From Scilla litardierei (lineage: Eukaryota > Streptophyta > Magnoliopsida > Asparagales > Asparagaceae), in NCBI GenBank assembly GCA_030789695.1, contig JAULAV010008634.1, positions 1 to 64,000 of the forward strand: a DNA stretch of 64,000 nt. Reading direction: 5' to 3'. Of this stretch, positions 1 through 13,746 are shown one piece after another (position 1 is the first letter of the stretch; each line of letters opens with the position of its first letter). The notes under the pieces were generated by a model, which did not search any database, had not been told where the DNA came from, and saw only the letters and a list, made by a program, of their open reading frames with translations. Both the position numbers and the translations under genes were made by a program.

Positions 1-3000
1 ATCTTCTATTTTCAGTTGAAGATAGCGATCTCCCGTTTCTATGGACATTTTGCATATTATTCTGACCAATGGACTATTTTCTAAATTTTTTGAAAGATAT
101 GGATCTTTTTATTAAATGATATGATTTTTGGACTAATTTTGTCTTTTCTTATTTTTCAGTTGAAGAAGGGATCTCCATGTTCCAAAGGTTATTTTTGAGG
201 ATTTTATAATTTTGGTGCTATTTTCTACATTTAAATAAATGATATATTTTTAGCCCACGTTTGTCTTCTCTCATTTTTTAGTTGAAGATGGCGATCTCCG
301 GTTACAATGGACATTTTTGTGGATTTTCCTTAGCTTGAGTTTGTTTACATTTTGAGAAAGATATGGATCTTTTTATGAAATAATATGATTTTTGGCCATA
401 TTTTATCTTCTCTATTTTTCAAATGAAGATGACGATCTCCCGGTTCCAACAAACATATTTGCAGAATTTTCTGAGCCCTGGGATATTTCTACATTTTCTG
501 CAAGATATGAATCTTGCTTTTAAATGATATGATTTTTATAGCCTAATTTTGTCTGCTCTTATTTTTTTCAGTCGAAGATGTCGACCTCCCAGTTCCAACG
601 AACATTTTAATGGATTTTTTGAGATCAATGCTATTTTCTACAATTTATGAAAGATATAAATTTTTTTTATTAAATGATATGATTTTTATAGCCTACGTTT
701 GTCTTCTCTTCTTTTTAGTTGAAGATGGTGATCTATCGGTTACAACATAATTTTTTGCAAATTTTTCTAAGCTCCAGGCTATTTTCTACATATTCGGAAG
801 ATAAGGATCTTTATATTAAATGATATGATTTTTTATGCTCTAATATTTATCTTCTTCTAATTTTTTAGTTGATGATGGCAATCTCCCAGTTTCGATGGAC
901 ATTTTTGCGTATTATTCTTACCTCGGGGCTATTTTCTAAATTTTCTGGAATATTTGTATCTTTTTATTAAATGATATGATTTTTGGCCAAATTTTGTCTT
1001 TTCTTATTTTTAGTTGAAGATGGCGATCTCCCAGTTTCAACGAATATTTTTGCTGATTTTTATGGGCTTGGTGTTATTTTCTATATTTTATGAAAGATAA
1101 GATATTTTTATTAAATGATACAAATTTTATAGCCTAAATTTCTCCTCTTATTTTTCTGTTGAAGATGGCGATCTTTCTGTACCAACAGACATTTTTGCGT
1201 ATTTTTCTTAGCTTGGGTCGTTTTTTCTACCTTTTTGGAAGATATGTATATTTTAATTCAATGAAATGATTTTTTGGCCCAATTTTATCTTCTCTTTTTT
1301 AGTTGAAGATGGCGATCTCCCAGTTCCAATTTACATGTGGTGCGCATTTTTTGTGCTCATGGCTATTTTCAATATTATCTATAAGATATGTATCTTATAT
1401 TAAATGATATGATTTTTATAGCATAATTTTGTCTTCTCTTATTTTTCAGCTGAAGATTACGATCTCCCGGTTCCACGTGACATTTTTTCAGATTTTTATG
1501 ATTTGGGGTTATTTTTAACATTTTTGGGAAGTTATGGATCTTTTTATTAAATGATATGATTTTTTGGCCAAAATTTGTCTTCCTTATTTTTAAGCCAAAG
1601 ATGGCGATCTCTCGGTTCCAACAGAAATTTTTTCAGATTATTCTGACCCTTGGGCAATTTTATAAATTTTCTGGAAGATATGCATCGTTTTAAATGATTT
1701 GATTTTTGGCCTAATTTTTCCTTCTCTTATTTTTTAGTTGAAGATGGCGATCTCCCGATTCCAACGGATATTTTTGCGGATTTTTCTAAGCTCGGTGCTA
1801 TTTTATATATTTAATGGAAGTTATGTATCTTTTTATTAAATCAGATGATTTTTATAGCCTATATTTTTCTTCTCTTATTTTTAGGTGAAGATGTCGATCT
1901 ACCAGTTCCAACGGACATTTTTGCAGACTTTTCTTTGCTTGGGACTATTTTTCTACATTTTTTGTAGGATATGTATTTTTTATTAAATGAAATGATTTTT
2001 TGGCCAAATTTTGTCTTCTCAATGTCGATCTCCCTGTTCCAACGAACATTTTTACGGATTTTTCAGAGCTCCGTGCTATTTTCTATATTTTATGATAGAT
2101 TTGAATCTTTTTACTAAAGGATATGATTTTAGGCCTAATTTTGTCTTCTCTTATTTTTTTTCAATTGAAGATGAAGATCTCCCGATTCCAATGGACATTT
2201 TTGTGGATTTTTCTTAGTTTTGAGCTATTTTCTACATTTTATGGAACATATGGCTCTTTTTATTAAATGATATGATTTTTATAGCCTAAGTTTGTCTTGT
2301 TTTACTTTTCAGTTGAAGATGACGATCTTCTGGTTCCAATGGACATTTTTTCTATTTTTCTGAGCTTGTGGCTGTTTTTATACATTTTTGAGAAGTTATG
2401 GATCTTTTTATTAAATGATTTGATTTTGACCTATTTTTTTCTTTTCTTATTTTTTCAGTTGAATATGTCGACCTCCACGTTTCAACAAACATTTTTGCAG
2501 ATTTTTCTGAGCTCCGGGCTGTTTTCTATATTTTCATAAAGTCATGGATCTTTTATTAAATGATATGATTTTTGTAGCACAATGTCGTTTTTCTCTTATT
2601 TTTTAGTTGAAGATGGTGATCTGTCGGTTCTAACAGACATTTTTACGTATTTTTTTGAGCTTGGTGCTATTTTCTATATTTTATGAAAGCTACAGAACTT
2701 TTTATTAAATAATATAATTTTTATAGCCTACGTTTGTATTTTGAAAGCTTGAGACCATTTTTCTACATTTTCTGGAAGATATGTATCTTTTTATGAAATG
2801 ATATGATTTTTTTCCTAATTTTGTCTTGTCTTTTTTACTTTGAAGATGGTGATCTCCCGGTTCCAATGGACAATTGTGTGGGGTTTTTTGAGCTCCGGGC
2901 TATTTTCTTTATGTTTTGTATAAGATGAATCTTCATATTAAATAATTTGATTTTTATAACCTAATTTTGTCATCTCTTATTTTTCAGTTGAAGATAGCGA

Positions 3001-6000
3001 TCTCCCAGTTCCAAGGGACATTATTGCAAATTTTTTAAGTTCGGGGCTATTCTTCTACATTTTCGAGAAGTTATGAATCTTTTTAATAAATGATATAATT
3101 TTTGGGCCTAATTTTGTCTTCTTTTATTTTTCAGTTGAAGATAGCGATCTCCCGTTTCTAACGGACATTTTGCGTATTATTTTAACATGTGGACTATTTT
3201 CTAATTTTTTTTGGAATATATTGATCTTTTTATTAAAAGATATGATGTTTGGCCTAATTTTGTCTTCTCTTATTTTTCAGTTGAAGATGGCGATCTCCCT
3301 GTTCTAACGGATATTTTTGTGGATTTTTATAAGCTCGGTGCTATTTTCTACATTATTATAAATGATATATTTTAATAGCCTATGTTTGTCTTCCCTTATT
3401 TTTTTCAATTGAAGATGGCGATCTCCCAGTTCCAATGGACATTTTGCAGATTTTTCTTAGCTTGAGTCTTTATTTCTACATTTTCTGAAAGATACGGATC
3501 TTTTTATGAAATAAAATGAATTTTGGCCTAATTTTGTCTTCTCTATTTTTCAGTTGAAGATGACGTTCTCCCGGTGCCAACAAACATTTTTGCGGAATTT
3601 TTCGAGCTCGGTATATTTTGTACATTTTCTGTAAGATCTGAATCTTTATATTAAACGATATGATTTTTATAGCCTAATTTGTCTTCTCTTATTCTTTTTC
3701 TGTTGAAGATGGCGATCTCCCATTTCCAACGTACATTTTTACGGATTTTTTTGAGCTCGGTGCTATTTTCTACATTTTATGGAAGATATAAATCTTTTTA
3801 TTAAATGATATGAGTTTTATAGCCTACGTTTGTCTTCTCTTGTTTTTTAAGTTGAGATGGTGATTTCTCGGTTTCAACGGAATTTTTTGCGGATTTTTCT
3901 AAGCTCCAGGTTATTTTCTACATATTCTAGAAGGTATTGATCTTTATATTAAATGATATGATTTTATGGTCTAATTTTGTCTTCTTTTATTTTTTAGTTG
4001 ATGATGGCAATCTCCCAGTTCCAAAGGACATTTTTGCGTAGTATTCTGACCTCGGGGCTATTTTCTAAATTTTCTGGAATATGTGTATCTTTTATTAAAT
4101 GATATGATTTTGACCTAATTTTGTCTTCTCTTATTTTCAGTTGAAGATGGCGATCTCCCGTTTCCAACGGACATTTTTTGCCAATTTTAATGAGCTCGGT
4201 GCTATTTTCTATATTTTATGAAAGATATGGATTATAGCCCACATTTCTTTTCTCTTATTTTTAGTTGAAGATGGTGATCTTCCGGTCCAACGGACATTTT
4301 TGCGTATATTTCTTTACTTAGGACTATTTTTCTACCTTTTCTGGAAGTTGTGGATATTTTAATTAAATGATATGATTTTTTGGCCCAATTTTGTCTTCTC
4401 TTTTTTCAGTTGAAGATGGCGATCTTCCGGTTCCAACGGACAGTTTTTGCGGATTTTTCAGAGCTCGGGACTATTTTCTACATTTTTGGAAAGTTATGTA
4501 TCTTTTATTAAATGATCTGCTTTTTAAACCTAATTTTGTCTTCTCTTATTTTTCTGTCGAAGATGGTGAACTACCGGTTCTAACTGACATTTTTTGCAGA
4601 TTTATTTGACCTCGTTGATATTTTCTAAATTTTCTGGAAGATAATTGATATTCTTATTAAATGATATGATTTTTGGTCTAATTTTGTATTGTCTTATTTT
4701 TCAGTCGAAAATGTCGACCTTCCGGTTCCAACGGACATTTTTGCTTATTTTTCTAAGCTTGGCGCTATTTTATAAATTTTATCGAAGATATGTTTCTTTT
4801 TATTAATTGATGTGCTTGTTATTAATCGAAGATATGTTCCTACGTTTGTCTTTTCTTATTTTTTTAGTTGAAGATGGCGATCTACCGGTTTCAACGGACA
4901 TTTTTGCTAAATTTTCTTAGTTTGGGACAATTTTTCTACATTTTCTGGAAGATCTGGACCTTTTTATTAAATGTTATGATTATTTGGCCTAATTTTGCCT
5001 TCTCTTTTTTTAGTTGAAGATGGCGATCTCCGGGTTCCAACTGACATTTGAGCGGATTTTTCTGAGCTCAGTTCTATTTTCCACATTTTCTATAAGATAT
5101 GGACCTTTTTATTAAATCCTATGTGTTTTATAGCCTAATTTTGTCTTCTCTTTTTTCAATTGATAATGGCCATCTCCTGGTTCAAACAGACATTTTTGCG
5201 GATTTTCTGAGCTCATGGCTATTTTTCTACTTTTTATGCAAGATATGCATCATTTTATTAATGCTATGATTTTTTGGCCTAATTTTGTCTTCTCTTATTT
5301 TTTTAGTTGATGATGGCAATCTCCCAGTTTCGACAAACATTTTAGCAATTTTTTTAACCTCGAGGCTATTTTCTACATTTTCTGGAAGATAAGGATCTTT
5401 TAATTAAATCATTTGATTTTGGCCTATTTTTTTCTTTTCTTATGTTTCAGATGAAGATGGCGATCTCCCGGTTCCAACGGACATTTTTGTGGAAATTCTG
5501 AGGTACATGCAATTTTCTACATTTTCTGTAAGATATGAATATTTATATTAAATGGTTTGATTATTGTAGCCTAATTTTGTCTATTTCAGTTTAAGATGGT
5601 GATCTCTCGGTTCAAACGGACATTTTTACGGATTTTACTTAGCGTGGAGCTATTTTCTGTATTTCTGGAAGATATGGATCATTTTATTAAATGATATGAT
5701 TTTTGGCATAATTTTGACTTATAGTATTTTAGTTGAAGATGGCGATCTCTCTATTCCAACTTACATTTTTGCCGATTTTTCTGAGCTCGGTGCTATTTTC
5801 TACAAGATATGGATCTTTTATTAAATGATATCATTTTGGCCTAATTTTGTGTTCTCTTATTTTTCAGTTGAAGATGGCGATCTCCCTGTTGCAATAGGAA
5901 TTTTTTGCAGATTTTTCTATGCTTGGAGCTATTTTCTACATTTTATTGAAGATAAAGATATTTTTATTAAATGATATGATTTTTTGGCCTAATGTTGACT

Positions 6001-9000
6001 TCTCTTATTTTTTCAGTTGAAGATGGCGATTTCCCGGTTCCAACAGATCTTTTTGCGGATTTTTCTGAGTTCGCAACTATATTTCTACATTTTCTGAAAG
6101 TTGTGTATCTTTTTATTAAATGATGTGATTTTGGCCTGATTTTGTCTTCTCATATTTTTTTGTTGAAGATGGCAATCGTTCCAATGGATATTTTTAAAGA
6201 TTATTCTGACTTCGGGACTATATTTTAATTTTCTGAAAGATATGTATCTTTTTATTAATTAATATAATTTTTGACCTAATTTTGTCTTCTCTTATTTTTC
6301 AATTGAATATGGCGATTTGCCGATTCCAACAGACATGTTTGCAGATTATTCGAAACTATGGGCTATTTTCTAAATTTTCTAAATGAAATGCATCTTTTTG
6401 CCTAATTTTGTCTTCACTTATTTTTCAGTTGAAGTTGGCGATTTGTCGGTTCCAACAGACATTTTTGCGGTTTTTTCGAAGATCGATGTTATTTTCTACA
6501 TTTTATGAAAGATATGCATCTTTTTATTAATGCCATGATTTTTAAATCCTAGTTTGTCTTCTCTTAATTTTTCAGTTGAATATGTCTATCTACCGGTTCC
6601 AACGGACATTTTACTGATTTTTCCTTGCAAGTGGCTATTTTTCTACATTTTATGGAAGATATGGATCATTTTATTAAAAGATATGATTTTTTCGCCTAAT
6701 TTTGTCTTCTCTTATTTTTTTTCAGTTTAAGATGGGTTCTCCCAGTTCCAACAGACATTTTTGTAGATTTTTTGACCTATAATTTATTTTCTACATTTTC
6801 TGAAAGATTGGATCTGTTTAAGAAATAATATGATTTTTAGCCTAATTTTATCTTCTCATATTTAACAGATGAAGATAGCGTTCTCCTGGTTCCAACAGAT
6901 ATTTTTGCAGTTATTTTTCTACATTTTATGGAAGATACGAATCATTTTATTAAATGATAATTTTTTTTGCTTAATTTTGTCTTCTCTTATTTTTTCAGTT
7001 GAGGATGACGATTTTCCGGTTCCAACAGAAATTTTTGTGGGGTATTTCGAAGCTATGTGTTATTTTTACATTTTATGGAAGATATGGATTTTTTAATAAA
7101 TGATATGATTTTTATATCATACGTTTTTCTTCGCTTATTTTTTCAGTTGGATATTGCGATCTACCGATTCCAGCAGAAATTTTTTCTGATTTTTGGTAGC
7201 TTGGGGCCATTTTTCTTCATTTTAGGGAAGCTATGAATCATTTTATTAAATGATATGATTTTTGGCCTAATTTTATCTTCTCTAATTTTTCAGTAGAAGA
7301 TGGTGATCTCTCAATTCCACCTGACATTTTTTGCAGATTTTTTTGACCTCGGAGCTATTTTCTACTCTTTATGGAATATTTGGATATTTTTAAATGATAT
7401 GCTTTTTTATATCCTACGTTTGTCTTCTCTTACTTTTTCAGTTGAAGATGATGATCTACCGGTTTCAATGGACATTTTTACTGATTTTTCTTAACTTGGG
7501 GCTATTTTTCAACATTTTCTGAAAGATATGAACCTTTTCATTAAATAATTTGATTTTTGGCCAAAGTTTGTCTTCTTTTTTTTAAATGGCGATCTCCCAT
7601 TTTCAATGGACATTTGTGCGGATTTTTCTGAGATCAGTGCTATTTTCTACATTTTTGTAATATATGGATTTTTATATTAAATGATATGAATTTTATAGCT
7701 TAATTTATCTAATCTTAATTTTCAGTTGAATATGGCGATTTACAGGTTTCAACGGATATTTTTGCGGATTTTTCTGAGCTTGGGGCTATTTTTCTACATT
7801 TTCGGGATGATATGAATCTTTTAGTTAGATGATTTGATTTTTGGCCTAATTTTGCCTTCTCTTATTTTTCAACCGAACATGGCAATCTTTCGGTTCCAAC
7901 TGATATTTTTACGGAATTTTTTAAGCTCGATGTTATTTTCTACATTTTATGGGAGATATGTATCTTTTTATTAACTGAGATGATTTTTATAGCATATATT
8001 TTTTCTCTTATATTTTTTGGTGAAGACGTCGATCTACCGATTCCAACGGAAATTTTTGCGGACTTTTCTTTCCTTAAGATTATTTTCTACATTTTCTGTA
8101 AGATAGATATTTTTTATTAAATGATATGACTTTTGGCCAAATTTTGTCTTCTCTTTTTTTAAGTTGAAGATGGCGATGTCTCGGTTCCAACGGACATTTT
8201 TAGGGATTTTTCAGAGCTCCGGGCTATTTTCTATATGTTATGAAAGATATGAATCTGTTTAATTAAAAGATATGATTTTTAGCCTAATTTTATCTTCTCT
8301 TATTTTTCAGTTCAAGATGGCGATCTCTCTGTTCCAACATATATTTTTGCGGATTTTTCTGAGCTTCGAGCTATTTTCTACATTTTATGGAACATATATC
8401 TCCTTTTATTTTTCTGAGCAGGGGGCTATATTCTATATTTTATGGAAGATATGGATCTTTTTATTAAATGATATAATTTTATAGCCTCTTCTCTTATTTT
8501 TCAATTGAAGATTGCGATCTCCCGTTTCCAACAGGTAATTTTTATGATTTTTTTGATCTCGAGCCTATTTCTATATTTTCTAATAGATATGGATGTTTTT
8601 ATTAAATAATAAGATTTTTTGGGCATAATTTTGGTTTCTCTTACTTTTTTCGTTGAATATGGTGATCTCTTGGTTCCAACGGACCTTTTTGCGAAATTTT
8701 CATAGCGCCGTGCAATTTTCTACATTTTCTTTAAGACATGGATCTTTATATTAAATGATATAATTTTTATAGCATAATTTTGTCTTCTGTTATTTTTTAG
8801 TTAAAGATGGCAATCTTCTGGTTCCAACAGAAATTTTTGTGGATTTTTCTAAGATCTGTGCTATTTTCTACATTTTCTAAAAGATATGCATCATTTTATT
8901 ACAGATTTGATTTTTTTGTCCTCATTTTTGGCTTCTCTTATTTTTCTGTTGAAGATGGCGATCTCCCAGTTCCAACAGAATTTTTTGCCGATTTTTTTGA

Positions 9001-12000
9001 ACTCGGGACTTTTTTATACAGTTTATTGAAGATATGTACAATTTTAATAAAAGATCTGTTTTTATCAACTAATTTTGTCTTCTCTTCTTTTTTTAGTTGA
9101 AAATGTCGATCTCCCGGTTCCAATAGAAATTTTCAGATTTTTCTGAACTTCAGGCTATTTTCAACAATTTCTGTATGATATGAATCTTTACATTAAATGA
9201 TAAGATTTTTATGGCCTAATTTTGTATTCTCTTATTTTTTTCATTGAAGATGGCAAACTCCCGATTCCAACAGACATTTTTGCTCATTTTTAATAGATAC
9301 GGGCTATTTTCTACATTTTCTGTAATATATGAATCTTTATATTAAATGAATGATATGTATAGCCTAATTTTGTCCTCTCTTATTTTTTTAGTTGAAGACT
9401 GCGATCTCTCAGTTCCAACAGACATTTTTGCATATTTTTTTGAGATCTGGGCTATGTTCTACATTTTCTAAAATATATGGATCATTTTATTAAATGATAT
9501 GATTTTTTGGCCTAATTTTGTCTCTCTAATTTTTTTTTGTTAAAGATGTCGATCTCCCGGTTCCAACGGACATTTTTGCGGATTTTTCTGAGCTCGGGTC
9601 TATTTTCTACATTTTACTGAATAAATGGATCTTTTTATCAAAAGATATAATTTTTGTAGGGTAATTTTGTCTTCTCTTATTTTTTAGTTAAGTATGGTGA
9701 TCTGTCGATTCCTACAGACATTTTTGCGGATTTTTCTGAACTCAGGACGATTTTTCTACATGTTTAGGAAGATTTGTATCTTTTTACTAAATGATTTTAT
9801 TTTTGGCCTAATTTTGTCTTCATTTATTTTTTCGTTGAAGATGGCGATCTTCAAGTTCTAAAAGACATTTTATAGATTTTTCTGAGCTCTAGGCTGTTTT
9901 CTGAGCTCTGGGCTGTTTATACTTTTACGAACATTTTTGAGGATTTTTCTTAGCTTGGGGCTATTTTCTACATTTTTAGGAAAATATGGATACTTTTATT
10001 AAATGACATGATTTTTGGCCTAATTTTATCTTCTATATTTTTTCAGTTGAAGATTGCGATCTTCAGGTTCCAATTTACATTTCCTCGGATTTTTTTGCTC
10101 CAAGCTATTTTCTACATTTTCTATACTATATGAATCTTTATATTAAATGATATGAATTTTATAGCCTAATTTTGTCTTCTCTTATTTTTAAGTCGAAAAT
10201 GGCAATCTCCTGGTTCCAACGAACATTTTTGCGTATTTTTCTGCGCTCGGGGCTATTTTTCTACATTTTTGGGAATTTATGTATCTTTTTATTAATTGAT
10301 ATGATTTTTTGGCTTAAGTTACCTTATCTTATTTTTCTTGTGAAGATTGTGATCTCTCGATTCCAACTGGCATTTTTTGCACATTAATCTCACCTTTGGG
10401 CTTTATCTAAATTTTCTGGAAGGTATGGATCTTTTTATTTAATGATATGATTTTTGGCCTAATTTTGCCTTCTCTTTTTTAAGTTGAAGATGGCGATCTC
10501 CAGGTTCCAACCGATATTTTTGCCGATTTTTCTGAGCTCGGTGCTATTTTCTACATTTTATGGTAGATATGCATCTTTTTATTAAGTGAGATGATTTTTA
10601 TAGCCCTCGTTTTTCTTCCCTTATTTTTTCAGTTGAAAATGGAGATTTACTAGTTCCAACGTACATTTTTGCAGACTTTTCCCAATTTGGTACTAATTTT
10701 CTACATTTTCATAAGATATGGATCTTTTTAGTAAATCATACGATTTTTTGGCCCAAATTTGGCTTCTCTCGTTTTAGTTTAAGATGTCATTCTCCCGGTT
10801 CCAATGAACAATTGTACGGATTTTTCAGAGCTCCGTGCTATTTTCTATATTTTATGAAATGTATGGATATTTTTATTAAATGATAAGATTTTTGGTCTAA
10901 TTTTGTTTTTCCTTATTTTTTAGTTGAGGATGACGACTCCCAGTTCCAACGGACATTTTTGCGGATTTTACTGAGCCCTGAGCTATTTTCTACATTTTAT
11001 GAAAGATATGGTTCTTTTTATTACATGGTCTGATTTTTATAGCCAAAGTTTATCTTCTCATATTTTTCAGTTGAAAATGGCAATCTCCCGGTGACAACGG
11101 ATATTTTTATGGATTTTCCTGAGCTCAGCACAATTTTCTACAGATAATCGAAGATATGAAACTTTTTATTAAATGATATGATTTTTATAGCTTAAGTTTG
11201 TCTTCTCTTATTTTTCAGTTGAATATGACGATCTCCCAGTTCTAACTGACATTTTTGCAGAATTTTCTGACCTCGAGCCTATTTTCAACATTTTCTGGAA
11301 GATATAGATATTTTTAGTAAATAATATGATTTTTGGGCCTAATTTTGTTTTCTATTATTTTTCAGATGAAGATGGCGATCTCCCATTCCAACGAACATTT
11401 TTGCAGATTTTTCTGTGCTCCCGGCTATTTTCTACATTTTCTGTAAGATATGGATATTTATATTAATTGATATGATTTTTATTTTCTAATTTTGTCTACT
11501 CTTATTTTTTGCAGTTTAAGATGGAGATCTCCCGGTTCCAACGAACATTTTTACCTATTTTTTGAGCTATTTTCTACATTAAATGGAAGATATAGAACTT
11601 TTTACTAAATGATATGATTTGTATAGCCTACGTTTGTCTTCTCTTGTTATTTTCAGTTGAAAATGGCAATCTCCCGGTTCCAAGGAACATTTTTGTAGAT
11701 TTTCTTAGCTTGAAGCTATATTCCTACATTTTTGGAAGATATGTATCTTTTTATGAAATGATATGATTTTTGGCCTAATTTTGTATTCTATTTTTAAATT
11801 GAAGATGGCGATCTCCCGGTTCCAACGGACATTTGTGCGGATTTTTTGACCTCCTGCCTATTTTTTACATTTTCTGTAAGATTTGAATCTTTATATTAAA
11901 TGATATGATTTTTATAACCTAATTCTGTCTTTTCTTACTTTTCAGTTGAAGATAGCAATCTCCGGGTTCCAAGGGACATTTTTGCAGATTTTTCTGATCT

Positions 12001-13410
12001 CGGGTCTATTTTTCTATATTTTCGGTAATTTATGGATCTTTTTATTAAATGATATGATTTTTGGCCCAATTTTGTCGTCTCTTATTTTTCAGTTGAAGAT
12101 GGTGATCACTCGGTGCCAACGGACATTTTTGCGTATTATTCTGACCTCAGGGCTATTATCTAAATTTTTGGAATATATGGATCTTTTTATTAAATGATAT
12201 GATTTTTGGCCCAATTTTGTCTTCTCTTATTTTTCAGTTGAAGATGGCGATCTCCCGGTTCCAACAGACATTTTTGCAGATTTTTATGAGCTCAGTGCTA
12301 ATTTCTAAATTATATGAAAGATAAGGATCTTTTTACTAAATGATATGATTTTATAACCTACATTTGTCTTCTCTTATTTTTCAGTTGAAGATGTCGATCA
12401 GCTCGTTCCAACAGACATTTTTGCGGATTTTCTTAGCTTGGGGCTATTTTTCTAGTTTTTCTGGAAGATATGGATATTTTTATTAAATGATATGATTTTT
12501 GGCCTAATTTCTTCTTCTCTTTTTTCAGTTGAAATTGGCGATCTCCCAGTTCCAATTTACATTTGTGTGGATTTTTTAAGCTCCGGCAATTTTCTACATT
12601 TTCTATAAGATATGAATCTTTATATTAAATGATATTATTTTATAACCTAATTTTATCTTCTCTTATTTTTCAGTTGAAGATGGGGATCTCCCGATTCTAA
12701 CGGACATTTTTGCGGATTTTTCTGTGTTCGGGGCAATTTTCTACATTTTCGCGAAGTTATGGATCTTTTTATTAAATCATATGATTTGTTGGCCTAATTT
12801 TGTCTTCTCTTATTATTTCTGTTGAAGATGGCGATCTCACAGTTCCAACAAACATTTTTTACGGATTATTCTAACCATGGCGCTATTTTCTAAATTTTCT
12901 GGAAGATATGGATCTTTTTATTAAATGATTTGATTTTTGGCCTAATTTTGCCATTTCTTATTTTTCATTTGAAGAGGGCGATCTCCCTATTCCACCTGAT
13001 ATTTTTGCGGATTTATTAAGGTCGGTGCTATTTTGTATATTTTATGGAAGATACATATCTTTTTATTCAATGAGATGATTTTTATAACCTATGTTTTGCT
13101 TCCCTTATTTTTTCAGTTGAAGATGACGATCTACTGGTTCCAACAGATGTTTTTACAGACTTTTCTTAGATTGGGACTATTTTTCTACATTTTCTGTAAG
13201 ATATGGATCTTTTTATTAAATTATATGATTTTTGGCCTAATTTTGTCTTTACTTTTTAAGTAGAAGATGACGATCTCCCAGTTTAACGGACATTTTTAGG
13301 GATTTTCAGAGCTCCAGGCTATTTTCTACATTTGATGAAAGATATGCATCTTTTTAATAAAGGATATGATTTTTTGACTAATTTTGTCATCTCTTTTTTC
13401 AGTTGAAGAT
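1..13410 (+). repeat. AT-rich satellite array, ~145-149 bp monomers, plus orientation
   Basis: About 92 head-to-tail monomers. Each unit starts near GTTGAAGATGGCGATCTCCC, continues with GGTTCCAACGGACATTTTTG, then a GAGCTCGG..CTATTTTCTAC block and TTTTTATTAAATGATATGAT, and ends in a pyrimidine-rich TTGTCTTCTCTTATTTTTCAG. Spacing measured between successive starts at 12,238, 12,384, 12,528 and 12,673 is 146, 144 and 145 bp. Two tail variants occur: TTTGGCCTAATTTTG (about 146 bp) and TTTATAGCCTACGTTTG (about 149 bp). Monomers differ clearly from one another, so the array is old. Local irregularities include a truncated monomer near 2,727-2,760, a deleted one near 6,900, and partial internal duplications near 8,400 and 9,880-9,960. 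Monomer length is close to a nucleosome core. Centromeric or pericentromeric location is an inference only. Open frames of 60-97 codons here are by-products of the repeat, not genes. Confidence 0.95.
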
Positions 13411-13490
13411 ATATGAGAAGGCTTCAAGGAGTTATGTACACTTAGTATCGCCTTGTATAAATACCCAAATCAGCAAAAGTTTGCCGGTTT

Positions 13491-13528
13491 GCTACAGTGG
13501 CCCTCTAAATTTGGAGGGTCACTATAGC
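13491..13528. repeat. 38-bp near-perfect palindrome
   Basis: The arms GCTACAGTGGCCCTCTAAA and TTTGGAGGGTCACTATAGC are reverse complements apart from three mismatches, meeting at a central AAATTT with no spacer. It would form a cruciform or RNA hairpin and could be the closed end of a foldback element. Confidence 0.85.
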
Positions 13529-13663
13529 AACCTCCATTTTTTTCATGTGAGGAGTGCTAAACGTACATGGTCTATGACTCTATAATGCACATACACTGCA
13601 TTTTGGGGTTATATGTGGCATTTTTAAGTGCTGGAAATTGCAATGTGTGTGTGTTTATCATTT

Positions 13664-13746
13664 ATGGAGGGTTGGGTTGGAGCTCCCTCCATTTCCCACT
13701 CTCTATAAAGGGAATATTCTCATAATAATCCAACCCAACCCTCCAT
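13664..13746. repeat. 18-bp perfect inverted repeat with 47-bp loop
   Basis: ATGGAGGGTTGGGTTGGA (13,664-13,681) and TCCAACCCAACCCTCCAT (13,729-13,746) are exact reverse complements. The loop contains CTCTATAAAGGGA, a TATA-like string at about 13,701. This may be the end of a small foldback transposon. No target duplication was identified. Confidence 0.85.

Noticed and set aside
2011..12197. Many open frames of 60-97 codons in the left satellite (for example 8,807-9,100), Phe/Ile-rich and mutually similar.
   Set aside because: They repeat with the 146-bp unit, start and stop at arbitrary monomer variants and lack any domain. They are by-products of tandem AT-rich DNA.
1..13410. Regularly spaced repeats as a possible CRISPR array.
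   Set aside because: Units are head-to-tail without unique spacers, are about 146 bp long, and sit in an obviously eukaryotic context.
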